Positions 8,860 through 18,673 of a stretch of DNA of 64,000 bases are shown here, one piece after another; positions within the stretch are counted from its first letter, which is position 1; the number at the start of each line of letters is the position of its first letter. The DNA comes from Bellilinea sp040754815 (GTDB lineage Bacteria > Chloroflexota > Anaerolineae > Anaerolineales > Anaerolineaceae). Under the pieces are notes generated by a model. That model ran no database searches and was not told where the DNA came from. It saw only the letters and a list, made by a program, of their open reading frames with translations. Location of the stretch: the NCBI GenBank assembly GCA_040754815.1, contig JBFMBX010000001.1:62001-126000 (forward strand), read 5' to 3'. The position numbers and the translations under genes were made by a program.

Positions 8860-9807
8860 TTATTCGGAAACAGTGCGGTCACTCAATTCATCCAGCAGAG
8901 CAACCTCTTCTTCCGTCAGATGCCAGCCGGCTGCCCCCAGATTATCCTCTGCCTGCCTCAGATTTTTTATACCCGGAATAGGCAATGCCCCCTTACAAAT
9001 TACCCAGTTGAGTGCTACCTGTGAAATGGTTTTACCGCCATGCTCCATGCCGATTTGTCTCATTTTTTGGAGCAGCGGCTGAATGCGCTCCAGCAGTTTA
9101 CGGCTATACCGCCGTTCGCGAAAACCACGCACCGGATTTTTCGGTGAGTATTTACCGGTCAATACCCCCTGCGCCAATGGGCTGTAAGCAATCAACCTCA
9201 CTCCCAATTCCTGACAGTGGCGGAGCAAGCCATTTTTTTCCACGTCTCGCTTTAAAAGATGATATTCGACCTGAATGGATGCCAGCCTCACCCCCAGCCG
9301 GGAAAGCGCTTCAAAAGCGCGCTGCATTTGCGAGCGGTCATAGTTGGAAACCCCCACCACATCCACAAGCCCATCCTGAACGGCTTCGGCCAGAGCCTCC
9401 ATCCATGTTTCAATTTTTACCGGCGGAAAAGGCCAGTGAATTTGATACAACTCCACCTTCGTCCTGCCCAATCGGTTCAGGCTGGCGCGCAGCGCACGGC
9501 GGAGTGAAGTTTTACTCAGCCGCCAGGGAAACGGCATGAACTTTGTGGCTATGCGAACTTCATGCTGCGTTTCGTGCATGAACTTACCCAGCAAACGCTC
9601 CGAGCGCCCCTGACCGTACACTTCCGCCGTATCAAAAAAGTTGAAACCCTGCTGGCAGCAAAATTCGAACACCTCCTGCAAATCCTGATCGTTGTAACCG
9701 CTGCCATACCCCCAATAGATGCGGTCACCCCATGCCCACGTACCAATGCCAATTTCAATCTCTTGAAGATCAAAGATGCTCTCTTGTAAATTTTGCTCTT
9801 CTTCCAT
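8860..9807 (-). CDS. Aldo/keto reductase
   Basis: The 315-residue protein is an NADPH-dependent oxidoreductase of the AKR superfamily with a TIM barrel. The catalytic tetrad is visible as D59 (FFDTAEVYGQG), Y64, K89 (IATKF) and H124 (YQIHWP). The cofactor segment VVGVSNYDRSQM and the LIAYSPLAQGVLTGKY strand are also present. Length is normal. It overlaps nothing; the 12053-9831 secreted-protein gene ends 23 nt before its start, so the two may be cotranscribed. The physiological substrate cannot be read from the sequence. Confidence 0.9.
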   Translation of the reverse strand: MEEEQNLQESIFDLQEIEIGIGTWAWGDRIYWGYGSGYNDQDLQEVFEFCCQQGFNFFDTAEVYGQGRSERLLGKFMHETQHEVRIATKFMPFPWRLSKTSLRRALRASLNRLGRTKVELYQIHWPFPPVKIETWMEALAEAVQDGLVDVVGVSNYDRSQMQRAFEALSRLGVRLASIQVEYHLLKRDVEKNGLLRHCQELGVRLIAYSPLAQGVLTGKYSPKNPVRGFRERRYSRKLLERIQPLLQKMRQIGMEHGGKTISQVALNWVICKGALPIPGIKNLRQAEDNLGAAGWHLTEEEVALLDELSDRTVSE

Positions 9808-9830
9808 GTCTCACATCCCGGTCGAATATT

Positions 9831-12053
9831 TTAACGCCGAACAAGCGGCAGGTAAACCCGTTGTGCATCCTCCACTGTTTCTGCTAAAACTTCAGCGGAA
9901 GAGGAACTCTCCCCACCGTTCAAATCATAAGCCGTCAACCACATCCGCCAAAGACCTTGATTCGGCAAAATCACCCGCACCGCATTGCGCAGACCGGCGG
10001 TGATATAACCAACCGCTCCGCCGCTTTCTTGTTGGTAATAAAGCCGATATCCGGTTACATCGGTTTCTAGATTCTCCTGCCAGCGCAGATAAACCAGCGC
10101 TCCTTCCACACCGACTACCGATAACCCTTGCGGCACAGCCGGCGGCTGGTAGTAAGCATGAGCATTGCTTTCCACATGACCGCCATCCGTCCAGACCTGT
10201 GTCGAACATCCATCACCCCCGCCGAACAAAATACCGATGAAACCGGCTTCCCACATATCGCGCGGATAACGGAAGAGGTAGGCTGCCCGATTATCCTGAT
10301 ACCTGCCTCCTACCTCTGGATCGTCACAGGTATTGTTTAAATCCATATTGCCAACCGGCACCTGCCACAAAAGCAGCCGTTTATTCAACAAGCGGCCCAA
10401 ATGGTGCGCCCACAAAATTGCCCGGTTCGGGCGCGGCAGGTCGGCGTCACGGTCATCCCACCAGGGGCGGATTCCCCGCCCTGCGTCACGGTCCGACCAC
10501 TCCACTGTGATCAAATCGGCGCGATCTGCACCCATTTTTTGCATGAACCCGGCGGTACGCACTGCGTAGTCCAGCATCTCGCCCTCGCTTGTGGTTAGAG
10601 GATCGCGGTTGACACCCCACATCGAAACCATCGGCGCTGCCAGCACGTTTGGCGCACGGCGGTGGATGTGGTCAATCAGATACTGACCGAAACCCGAAAG
10701 GGTGTTGGCATAACCATTTTTATTGAGCGCCACAACAAACGAATTCGGATCATCCGGGCGAACATCGGCAGGAGGGTTGGCCGAATTGCTCAATTGCTGC
10801 ATGAAACCGTAAAAGTCCGGCTCAATCACAAAAATTACCGGTTTGTCTCCGGCTGCTTCATCAACAGCCTTCTCGAAACTTTGTAAGTAAGCCTGAACTA
10901 CAGAGGGTTTTTGTAACTCAGAGGCATAATTCGAGGCACTTTCAAATCCTCCTGTCGCTCCCAGCATTAAATAGACCGTCACAACCGGCACATAACCATT
11001 GTCCCAGGCATGATTTACAAAGCGGCTCACGAACTGGCTACCCCAACCTTCCCACCCCCACGTAATGTATTGATACACATAATTCCACGGCAGGCCGGTG
11101 TTTTTCTGCCAGTCCTGTGCCGGGTCTTCGCTCCACGCATTGCTGCCCCAGCCCAGTTTTTGCGGCAGGGCCGCCGGAATAGAACTGGCAAGCGGATTCA
11201 ATACCGCCAGAGTGCCGGCATAGTGAGTAACCACATTGCCGCTGAAATCCTCAGCCTGAATATACAAATCAACTTCTCGGCCGGCCAATCCGGCAGGAAG
11301 GGTCGTTGCCACCCCATAGATACCATCGTTGGCCTGACCGTCGTTGCTTAAACCATCATCGTATAAGGAAAGCGGTATCCAACCGGCCACATCACTCATC
11401 AAAGAAACCTCTCGAATGCTGGCGCGGCCTTGCGGATCTTCCACACCGGCGTGTACAACCAGCAGACTGCCCCCCGCGGCGATGGAATGGGCACGGTATT
11501 CCGCCGACAACACCTGGGGGGCATCGGCTGAGAGGGTTTGGATGAAAGAAATCTCATCAAAATAAACCGTGCGGTTGCCTTGACTGCTGGCATTTTGCCA
11601 GTTCAGGCGAATGATTTTTCGCTGTTCGGGGTTCAGCTGATTCAATGGAATCACAACTTCCTGCCACTGCCCGCTTCTGACAGTCAACCGCACCTCCGGC
11701 CCTTCCTGACCATTATCAAAATTGGCAAAAACACGCAAAGGTTGATCGCTGCTGCCTTCGGCATACACCATAAAGGACAGCGCCGTCATGCCGAACAATG
11801 GGATGTAACCTTTATACAAAGAGAGACCTGCCCAGCCTGTGTTATACCTCACTCGCAGGCTGTGACTGCCGTTATACACCATGTCATTGGAGGAAAAATC
11901 AACCTCACTATTCCAAGACCAGTTCAGCCAGTTTTCGGCTAAACTGTCATCATATACCACCAGCCTGCTGTTTTGAATCGTCGCTTCCGAGCCTGCAGTC
12001 AGCGGAGAAATGAGCCATACAAATCCAAGAAAAAACCCGAACAATTTTTTCAC
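9831..12053 (-). CDS. Large secreted protein: CBM-like, TIM-barrel-like and FN3 domains, YLPLV tail
   Basis: A 740-residue exported protein. It opens with a basic start and hydrophobic core (MKKLFGFFLGFVWLISPLTAG). Residues about 25-180 look like a beta-sandwich carbohydrate-binding module (SHSLRVRY...VYFDEISFIQ). Residues about 185-285 resemble an Ig-like spacer with DGxxNDGxANDGIYG repeats. Residues about 300-620 look like a hydrolase-type barrel (YVYQYITWGWEGWG, VIFVIEPDFYGFMQQ, LITVEWSDRDAGRG). An FN3-like domain follows. The chain ends RVYLPLVRR, a short tail I associate with many Chloroflexota extracellular proteins. The start is GTG at 12053, 7 nt after a -10 box. Glycoside hydrolase activity is a guess. 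Confidence 0.72.
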   Translation of the reverse strand: MKKLFGFFLGFVWLISPLTAGSEATIQNSRLVVYDDSLAENWLNWSWNSEVDFSSNDMVYNGSHSLRVRYNTGWAGLSLYKGYIPLFGMTALSFMVYAEGSSDQPLRVFANFDNGQEGPEVRLTVRSGQWQEVVIPLNQLNPEQRKIIRLNWQNASSQGNRTVYFDEISFIQTLSADAPQVLSAEYRAHSIAAGGSLLVVHAGVEDPQGRASIREVSLMSDVAGWIPLSLYDDGLSNDGQANDGIYGVATTLPAGLAGREVDLYIQAEDFSGNVVTHYAGTLAVLNPLASSIPAALPQKLGWGSNAWSEDPAQDWQKNTGLPWNYVYQYITWGWEGWGSQFVSRFVNHAWDNGYVPVVTVYLMLGATGGFESASNYASELQKPSVVQAYLQSFEKAVDEAAGDKPVIFVIEPDFYGFMQQLSNSANPPADVRPDDPNSFVVALNKNGYANTLSGFGQYLIDHIHRRAPNVLAAPMVSMWGVNRDPLTTSEGEMLDYAVRTAGFMQKMGADRADLITVEWSDRDAGRGIRPWWDDRDADLPRPNRAILWAHHLGRLLNKRLLLWQVPVGNMDLNNTCDDPEVGGRYQDNRAAYLFRYPRDMWEAGFIGILFGGGDGCSTQVWTDGGHVESNAHAYYQPPAVPQGLSVVGVEGALVYLRWQENLETDVTGYRLYYQQESGGAVGYITAGLRNAVRVILPNQGLWRMWLTAYDLNGGESSSSAEVLAETVEDAQRVYLPLVRR

Positions 12054-12060
12054 AAGTTTT

Positions 12061-12089
12061 ATTGTAGAGAACGAATCGTCCTAAATCAA
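12061..12089 (-). promoter_or_regulatory. Promoter of the secreted-protein gene
   Basis: On the minus strand, -35 TTGATT (12089-12084) and -10 TACAAT (12066-12061) are separated by exactly 17 bp. The -10 box is followed by 7 nt and then the GTG start at 12053, so the transcript should be leaderless with a GTG first codon. Confidence 0.65.
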
Positions 12090-12199
12090 GCCACAAATTT
12101 GAAAGGGATCAGCGGCTATTCTTCAGCCCTTCGGCACCTCAGGAAACCATCTTTTGGAAATTTTCAAAGGCACGGAAGTTCTGCAAGGTAATCTTCTTT

Positions 12200-12208
12200 T
12201 GGTAGAAT
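12200..12208 (+). promoter_or_regulatory. Extended -10 promoter of mutS
   Basis: TGGTAGAAT is an extended -10 element. Transcription would start near 12215 and leave a leader of about 57 nt before the mutS ATG. No good -35 is seen. The rest of the 218-bp divergent gap (12054-12271) shows nothing else that I can support. Confidence 0.45.
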
Positions 12209-12271
12209 TACATTTGTTCGATCCTTTCAAAGCAGAATTACCTGAACCCACCTTATAGACTGAACGATTCG

Positions 12272-14845
12272 ATGAACGAAGACGTTACTCCCATTCGTCA
12301 ACAATACCTTGAAATAAAGCGGCAATATCCGGATGCCATCCTCTTTTTCCGGTTGGGCGATTTTTACGAAACCTTTGACCAGGACGCCGAAATTACCGCT
12401 CGTGAGCTGGATATTGTTCTGACTTCACGGAATGTTGCCAAAGGCACCCGTGTGCCCATGGCAGGTATTCCCTACCATGCTGTCGAAAATTATCTGGCCC
12501 GCCTGATTGAAAAAGGATACCACGTAGCCATTTGCGAACAGGTTGGCGATCAGCCCACACGCGGTTTGTTTCCGCGTCAGGTTGTGCGGGTGGTCACGCC
12601 GGGAACGATCATTGAACCTACCCTTCTTAAAGGCGACCGCAACAACTACCTGACCAGTGTGGTCTTTCAAGAAAATCACGCCGGCATTGCCTATGTGGAT
12701 ATTACCACCGGAGAATTTCTTGCCACTGAATTGACGGATAGTGATACCGAAAATGCCCTGCGAGCGGAACTCATCCGTCTGCAGCCGGCTGAAATCATCC
12801 TGCCGGAAGGCGTGGAACTCAACCATAATCTGCCGGGGCACATCACCCGCTGGCAGACCTGGCGCTTTGAAAGCGGGCGCTGCCATGAAACTTTGCTGAA
12901 ACAATTTGGGGTCGCCTCGCTCGATGGCTTTGGGCTGCGCGGAAAGCCGCTGGCGGTGCGCGCTGCCGGTGCAATCGTCCAGTATCTTCAAGAAACCCAG
13001 CCCGCCGCCTTACGCCTGCTCAATGAAATTGCCACCTACACGCTGGGGGATTTCATGGTGCTGGATGCAGCCACCCGCCGCAACCTGGAATTGACTGAAA
13101 CCATCCGCACCGGAAATACAGAAGGATCATTGCTCAGCGTTTTGGATCACACGGTTACCGCCATGGGTAAACGGATGATTCGCCAGTGGGTCAGCAAACC
13201 CCTGCTGGATATTGCTGCCATACAACAACGACAGGATCGGATAGCCGAATTGTTATCGGATGGTCTTTTCCGCGCCGAACTGCGGGCTGCATTACGGCCG
13301 GTGGTTGATCTGGAGCGGTTGACCAACCGCGTGGTCTCCGGCCATGCTACCCCGCGGGATCTGGTCAGCCTGCGTGCTACATTGCGCTTACTGCCCCATA
13401 TCCGCAAGTTGATCCCGGCGCATCTAACCAACCTCACGGCTCTGCTCGCAAAACTGCATGACTGTCCTGAGGTGCTGAATTTGCTGGAATCTGCCATCAG
13501 CGATGACCCGCCGGCCACTTTGCAAAACAGCGGGGTAATTCGGCGCGGCTTTTCAGCCGAACTCGACTCGGTGATCGAATCTTCAGCCCAGGCCCGCGAG
13601 TGGATTTCGCGACTTGAAGAGGTGGAACGCGAACGGACAGGCATTAAGACTCTCAAAGTAGGTTACAACAAAGTATTTGGCTATTACATCGAAATTTCCC
13701 GCGGAGCGGCGCATCTTGCCCCGGCTGAATACATCCGTAAACAAACGCTGGTGAACGCCGAACGTTTCATCACCCCGGAAATGAAAGAATACGAATCACT
13801 GGTCTTGAACGCGGAAGAGCGCATTCGGGAGATTGAAAACCGGTTATTCCAGCAGGTTTGTCAGCAAGTGGCGGCGGCTGCCCCCCAACTGCTGGAAAGC
13901 GCCTCCTGTCTGGCCGAACTGGATACCCTTGCCTCTCTGGCCGAAGCCGCAGCCCTTGGCGAATATTGCCGTCCCCAACTGACCGCGGATAATACCCTCG
14001 ATATTCGCGATGGGCGGCACCCCGTCGTTGAACGCACCCTGACCGGCGAACGTTTTGTGCCCAACGATGCCGTATTCGAAGCGGGGGAAACGGTGCGCAT
14101 TATCACCGGTCCGAATATGAGCGGTAAATCCACCTTCCTTCGGCAGGTGGCATTGATTGTCCTGATGGCCCAAATTGGCAGTTATGTGCCGGCACGTCAG
14201 GCAACCATCGGGCTGGTGGATCGCATTTTTACCCGTATCGGCGCACAGGATGAAATCCACGCCGGTCAATCCACCTTTATGGTGGAAATGATCGAGACCG
14301 CCAATATTTTGCACCACGCCAGCAATCGCAGCTTGCTGATTTTGGATGAAATCGGCCGCGGCACCAGTACCTATGATGGTTTATCCATTGCGTGGGCAGT
14401 TGTGGAATACATCCACAATCATCCCCGCCTGCGTGCCAGAACACTTTTTGCCACCCATTACCACGAATTGACGCAGTTGGGTGATTTGCTGCCGGGGGTA
14501 CGTAATTATAACGTCGCCGTCAGTGAATCCGAGGGCAAGGTGGTCTTTCTGCACAAAATTGTGCCGGGCGGGGCAGACCGCTCTTACGGCATCCATGTTG
14601 CTCAACTGGCAGGGCTGCCCCATGCGGTCGTTCAGCGAGCCACAGAGATCCTGCGTCAACTGGAAGCCTCTTCCGGAAAGGCCGTGCGCATAAACCCGCT
14701 GGCCGCTCAGCAAATAGCCCTCTTTCCGGAGACCAATCCCCTGCTGGATGAATTGAAAAAACTGGATATCAATAACCTCTCCCCCATCGAGGCACTCAAT
14801 AAATTATACGAATGGCAGCGCAAATTTCTGGAAAAAGGAAACTGA
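12272..14845 (+). CDS. mutS: DNA mismatch repair protein MutS
   Basis: MutS recognises mismatches and starts repair. At 857 residues it is the standard length. The N-terminal mismatch-binding domain shows TPIRQQYLEIKRQYPDAILFFRLGDFYETF, containing the Phe-x-Glu wedge (F-Y-E) near residue 35. The connector and lever regions follow. The ATPase has Walker A TGPNMSGKST at about residue 612, the ST(F)MVEM loop and the LLILDEIGRGTSTYDGLSIAWAV signature. The C-terminus ends NLSPIEALNKLYEWQRK, the usual MutS helix. mutL is not adjacent. It ends 1 nt before the convergent GH57 gene. Confidence 0.97.
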   Translation: MNEDVTPIRQQYLEIKRQYPDAILFFRLGDFYETFDQDAEITARELDIVLTSRNVAKGTRVPMAGIPYHAVENYLARLIEKGYHVAICEQVGDQPTRGLFPRQVVRVVTPGTIIEPTLLKGDRNNYLTSVVFQENHAGIAYVDITTGEFLATELTDSDTENALRAELIRLQPAEIILPEGVELNHNLPGHITRWQTWRFESGRCHETLLKQFGVASLDGFGLRGKPLAVRAAGAIVQYLQETQPAALRLLNEIATYTLGDFMVLDAATRRNLELTETIRTGNTEGSLLSVLDHTVTAMGKRMIRQWVSKPLLDIAAIQQRQDRIAELLSDGLFRAELRAALRPVVDLERLTNRVVSGHATPRDLVSLRATLRLLPHIRKLIPAHLTNLTALLAKLHDCPEVLNLLESAISDDPPATLQNSGVIRRGFSAELDSVIESSAQAREWISRLEEVERERTGIKTLKVGYNKVFGYYIEISRGAAHLAPAEYIRKQTLVNAERFITPEMKEYESLVLNAEERIREIENRLFQQVCQQVAAAAPQLLESASCLAELDTLASLAEAAALGEYCRPQLTADNTLDIRDGRHPVVERTLTGERFVPNDAVFEAGETVRIITGPNMSGKSTFLRQVALIVLMAQIGSYVPARQATIGLVDRIFTRIGAQDEIHAGQSTFMVEMIETANILHHASNRSLLILDEIGRGTSTYDGLSIAWAVVEYIHNHPRLRARTLFATHYHELTQLGDLLPGVRNYNVAVSESEGKVVFLHKIVPGGADRSYGIHVAQLAGLPHAVVQRATEILRQLEASSGKAVRINPLAAQQIALFPETNPLLDELKKLDINNLSPIEALNKLYEWQRKFLEKGN

Positions 14846-14846
14846 C

Positions 14847-16298
14847 CTAAAATCGTTCGCTTTCGGTTTGAATAAACGGAAAGGTCAATTGTTCGTAGCG
14901 CAGCCGTTCGATATGATTCATGAAAACCTGATCACCCCGCAGGCTTGACCGCCAGGAACGCACCTCTGCCAGACGCGCTTTCGCAGCGGTGATCAGATCC
15001 TCACCCGTGGCCTGCTTAACCCACCACAGGGCCTGTGCCGCACTGACCACTACGATGCGCGGTTCAAGCCGGTCGAAATCTTCAAAAAACCAGCCGCAAG
15101 AGGTGTACATGCGTTGTTTGTACAACTGCGCCCGCAGCAGCAGGTCTATTTTATAAATTTCTTCAGCGGGTATGGTAATTCCCGTTTCCCGTTCGATCAG
15201 ATCATGTGCCGAAATTTTACCGTGTAAAACTTCGATATAAGCATACAATAACTGCCAGGGGTCATCCATCCACGGCGAAACCGCTGCCAGATAGCGGTTA
15301 TCAACCTGTTCGGCAATCCAGTCAAGCGATTGGCGTAATTTCATCTTCCAATCCCCGTTCGGTGCGCAGGGGCAGGCTTCTTTCCAGCGTGCCACCCCAT
15401 GATGACAACTCCATGAGGTATATTCACGAATCCGCACCGTTTTGGCAGGCGGGTGCTGCTGAAGCCATAAACCGGGGTAAGTAAATTGAACCAGTCGGGG
15501 ATGAGTAAATTCCCGATGCGTCAGATAGTACAAAAACTTATCCCGAAACGGCTGATGGTGACCGTATAATTCACCATCTGAGGCAATGATGTATAACTTT
15601 GCCTCATCGGGATGATAGCCGTTGGCGGAAAGGCGCGGCAGAATAAAATCGGTCATAAAACGATCCCCGTTACTCGTCGCCGCCGGGTCAAAACTGACCC
15701 GCATACTCAGTTCCGCCTCATAGAAAAACACGATAATGCGCTGATTCCCTTCTAATTCCACACAATACGGTTGTCCCACATCAATTTGGGCATCCTCTGC
15801 CTGCCAGGGGGCAAGGATGGTAAATTGAATACCTTCATTAGCGAGAATTTGCAGGGTTTCGGCGTCAACTGCCGCTTCCGGCAGCCACAAGCCTGCCGGT
15901 TTATGACCAAAGCGGTGTTCAAAATCCGCAATTCCCCAGCGAATTTGAGTGATCTTATCGTGAGTTTTCGCCAGCGGTAAAATGGTGTGATGGTAAGGTT
16001 GTGCCATCCCATTCCCCACACCAAACCGCAAAAAGTTCCGTCTTTCCTGCTCCACAATTCTGGCAAAAGTGATTGGATCGTGGGAAATCATCCAGTTAAT
16101 CAGCGTTGGCCCTAAATCAAAACTGATTTTTTCAAAGTTGCCCAGTTCGGCATTTGGCCGGTAACACTGATCGTGGATGCGTTCATTCCAGTTTAGATAG
16201 GGATATGCCCCGCTTTCTTTGGGAACTTCACCGGTAATCGGGTCCTCACGCGCGGGTTGATAATAATGCCCATGGATACAAATCGCTTTTTCGTTCAT
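14847..16298 (-). CDS. Glycoside hydrolase family 57-type protein
   Basis: The 483-residue cytoplasmic protein shows GH57 hallmarks: an N-terminal ICIHGHYYQPAREDP strand, then WLPEAAVDAETLQILANEGIQFTIL (the WxPE motif with nucleophile-region Glu) and IIASDGELYGHHQPFRDKFL, which supplies the acid Asp region. GH57 enzymes are alpha-amylases, branching enzymes or amylopullulanases with a seven-stranded barrel. This shorter form resembles the DUF3536-associated group whose substrate is not established. The ATG follows immediately after the stop of the upstream epimerase gene (TAA-ATG), so the two are an operon. Glucan metabolism is inferred. Confidence 0.85.
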   Translation of the reverse strand: MNEKAICIHGHYYQPAREDPITGEVPKESGAYPYLNWNERIHDQCYRPNAELGNFEKISFDLGPTLINWMISHDPITFARIVEQERRNFLRFGVGNGMAQPYHHTILPLAKTHDKITQIRWGIADFEHRFGHKPAGLWLPEAAVDAETLQILANEGIQFTILAPWQAEDAQIDVGQPYCVELEGNQRIIVFFYEAELSMRVSFDPAATSNGDRFMTDFILPRLSANGYHPDEAKLYIIASDGELYGHHQPFRDKFLYYLTHREFTHPRLVQFTYPGLWLQQHPPAKTVRIREYTSWSCHHGVARWKEACPCAPNGDWKMKLRQSLDWIAEQVDNRYLAAVSPWMDDPWQLLYAYIEVLHGKISAHDLIERETGITIPAEEIYKIDLLLRAQLYKQRMYTSCGWFFEDFDRLEPRIVVVSAAQALWWVKQATGEDLITAAKARLAEVRSWRSSLRGDQVFMNHIERLRYEQLTFPFIQTESERF

Positions 16299-17225
16299 TT
16301 AGAAAACCAGACCTTTTGTTCGGCGTAGAGATTTCTTCGCCCGGCTCAGGTAATCCAGTTGCCGGTAAAAACGAGCAGGTAATATGCCAAACGTTCTTGG
16401 AATGGAATCCAGAGCCGTTGTTCGATCAACGGCCAGATAATCCAGCCAGTGAATCGACACCGGAAAACGGGTTATCTGATCCATTATAAGAGCCAGGCCG
16501 CGCAGGAACGGCATTGAAACATTCCAGAACCGCTTTTGCAACCCTGTGGCTTCCATGATACTGGATAAAATATCCCGAAAACTAATCGCTTCTATACCGC
16601 CTATTGAAATTGTTTGAGCGATCAAATCATCGCGTTCGATGGCCATCGCCAGACAGTTAACCGCGTCCTCAATCCACACCGGTTGAAGCAAGGTATTCCC
16701 TTTTTCCGGGATGAAAACGAAACCGGGTGAAATTCGCAACAGACGAGAAAAGGCAGTGGTAAATTGATCACCCGGCCCAAAGATGATCGCAGACCGAAGG
16801 ATGGTGAATTTCAACCCCGATCGGGCAATAATATTTTCTGCCACTCCCTTTGCCCGTAAAAAGGGGTAAGCAGAACTTCTATCTGCCCCCAGATGGCTTA
16901 AGTAGAGAATGCGCTGAATGCCGGCCTGTTTTGCTGCATTCACCAAACCCTGCGTTCCAAGCACTTCTACTTCATTGAAATTTGCCCGGCTACTCCGGCG
17001 CTCGCTGCCCGCCAGATGAATGACCGTATCCACACCGCGTAAAGCCGCCCTCAAACCGCGTTCATCACGCAGGCTGCTCACAGCGGCATCCACAGGAACA
17101 CTGCGCGGCAATTGCGGTGATATTTTGGAAGGACGCAATAAAATCCTCACCTCTTTGCCAGAGGCAATCAGGTGTTGGATAATTGCCTGACCAACAAAAC
17201 CGGTACCACCGGTTACCAATATCAT
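16299..17225 (-). CDS. NAD(P)-binding epimerase/dehydratase, NDUFA9-like
   Basis: The 308-residue protein is an atypical short-chain dehydrogenase. The Rossmann motif VTGGTGFVGQAIIQHLIASG is at the very N-terminus. Later it has VIHLAGSERRSS, YLSHLGADRSSAYPFLRAKGVAE and an FGPGDQFTTAFSRLL segment, as in the complex I NDUFA9/NmrA-like branch. The active-site Tyr-x3-Lys is shifted or modified, typical of this branch. I chose ATG 17225 (MILVTGG) because TGCTATAAT (minus strand, 17244-17236) is 10 nt upstream; an in-frame extension to 17324 would run through the promoter. It is the first gene of a two-gene unit with the GH57 gene. Confidence 0.82.
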   Translation of the reverse strand: MILVTGGTGFVGQAIIQHLIASGKEVRILLRPSKISPQLPRSVPVDAAVSSLRDERGLRAALRGVDTVIHLAGSERRSSRANFNEVEVLGTQGLVNAAKQAGIQRILYLSHLGADRSSAYPFLRAKGVAENIIARSGLKFTILRSAIIFGPGDQFTTAFSRLLRISPGFVFIPEKGNTLLQPVWIEDAVNCLAMAIERDDLIAQTISIGGIEAISFRDILSSIMEATGLQKRFWNVSMPFLRGLALIMDQITRFPVSIHWLDYLAVDRTTALDSIPRTFGILPARFYRQLDYLSRAKKSLRRTKGLVF

Positions 17226-17359
17226 GACTGGTTGAATTATAGCAGAATTGTCCATTTTCACCATTGCAATTACCTCACGTTTTCCCGCAAACAAATGGCA
17301 CAGAACTTGCATTTCGTTATACATCCCATATTCTGTGACCAGTATTCACCGGTGAGAAA

Positions 17360-18670
17360 ATGATGATGTTCAACCAGACGAATTCAGGTTTTCCACAACA
17401 AAAACTTGGCTTTCACTACTTCCCGGATACCCTGCACTACACCGAAAAAGACCTGCAGCAATGGTTACCGCTCTTGATGGAATTAGGGGTGGGGTGGTTG
17501 ATTTTACGCACCGAAACGAACCGCGCCATCCCCGAATACTTCATCAGCGGGCTGCTTAAAGCAGGTATTCAACCGATCATTCAGTTTCCCCTGACCCTGC
17601 AAACTCCGCCGGACATCAGGGCTGTTTCTCCGCTGGTCGAATGTTATAACCATTGGGGCGCTACCTTTCACCTGTTTTTTGACCGGCCAAATATTCACCA
17701 ATCGTGGCCGGCTAATCAGTGGGCTCAACAAGACCTCGTTGAGCGGTTTCTGGATCGTTTTCTCCCGCTTGCCAGCCTTAGCGTAGAATCGGGTGGTTTT
17801 GCACTCTTTCCACCCCTGGAGCCCGGCGGAAATTTCTGGGATACAACCTTTTTACGCGCTGCTTTAGAAGCAATTCAGCGCCGAAAAATGACCCGACTGC
17901 TGGATAAACTCATCCTGACCGCGTATGGCTGGACATTTTATCACCCCCTCAACTGGGGTGAGGGCGGTCCTGAACGCTGGCCGGATGCCCGCCCTTATTT
18001 CACCCCCGCCCAATCACAGGATCAACGCGGTTTTCGTGCTTTCGAGTGGTACTCTGCAATCAGTGAAGCCGTCTTGCAAAAAAAATGCCCGATCATCCTG
18101 CTGCAGGCCGGTTTACCCGCCGCCCCTGACCGCTTGCCGCGCCATGAGGTGCAGTCTGAAGAGATGGACAGCACCTTCATGGAAATTTTCCAACTCATTA
18201 ACACCCCGCGCCGGTTGGATGATGAAATCGATCCTCCCCGCCTTGAAGAAGAAGTGATCAGCCTCAACTTCTGGCTGCTCAGCGCCGCAAAGCAATCACC
18301 GGAATTTACCTTTGCATGGTTCGAAGATACTCAGCCCATTCGCAAAGCCGCCGCTCAACTCTGTGCGGAAAGAGAGGTAGCCACAAATCGCCCGGCCATG
18401 GAAGGCATACTGGATGAAAATAACATCCGCAAAGCCCTGCGCCCCATCCAGCATTATCTCTACCTTGGAGAAAACGGAAGAAGCGACCTTTCCGCCATCT
18501 TCCAAAAATATGCCGGTTTCATCGCCCAGTTTCACCCAACGCTGGGTTTTTCATTAGAAGAAGCCCGCCTTGCAAACCGCATTACTCTGGCCGTCCATAA
18601 AAACGATGTGCCCGCGGAATTATTACAAGCCCTGCAAAAACAGGGCTGTCAGATTGACTGGTTGGAATGA
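17360..18670 (+). CDS. Hypothetical TIM-barrel-like protein
   Basis: A 436-residue soluble protein I cannot assign to a named family. The pattern of hydrophobic strands ending in acidic or aromatic residues (LGVGWLILRTE, GIQPIIQFPL, LILTAYGWTFYHPLNWGEGGPERWPDARPYF, CPIILLQAGLP) is like glycoside-hydrolase-type (beta/alpha)8 barrels. No signal peptide is evident. Three consecutive ATGs lie at 17360-17368 after GGTGAG. It ends 46 nt before the ftsZ start and is on the same strand. The secreted protein at 20377 has a similar predicted barrel, suggesting the cluster includes two related folds. Confidence 0.65.
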   Translation: MMMFNQTNSGFPQQKLGFHYFPDTLHYTEKDLQQWLPLLMELGVGWLILRTETNRAIPEYFISGLLKAGIQPIIQFPLTLQTPPDIRAVSPLVECYNHWGATFHLFFDRPNIHQSWPANQWAQQDLVERFLDRFLPLASLSVESGGFALFPPLEPGGNFWDTTFLRAALEAIQRRKMTRLLDKLILTAYGWTFYHPLNWGEGGPERWPDARPYFTPAQSQDQRGFRAFEWYSAISEAVLQKKCPIILLQAGLPAAPDRLPRHEVQSEEMDSTFMEIFQLINTPRRLDDEIDPPRLEEEVISLNFWLLSAAKQSPEFTFAWFEDTQPIRKAAAQLCAEREVATNRPAMEGILDENNIRKALRPIQHYLYLGENGRSDLSAIFQKYAGFIAQFHPTLGFSLEEARLANRITLAVHKNDVPAELLQALQKQGCQIDWLE

Positions 18671-18673
18671 GAA

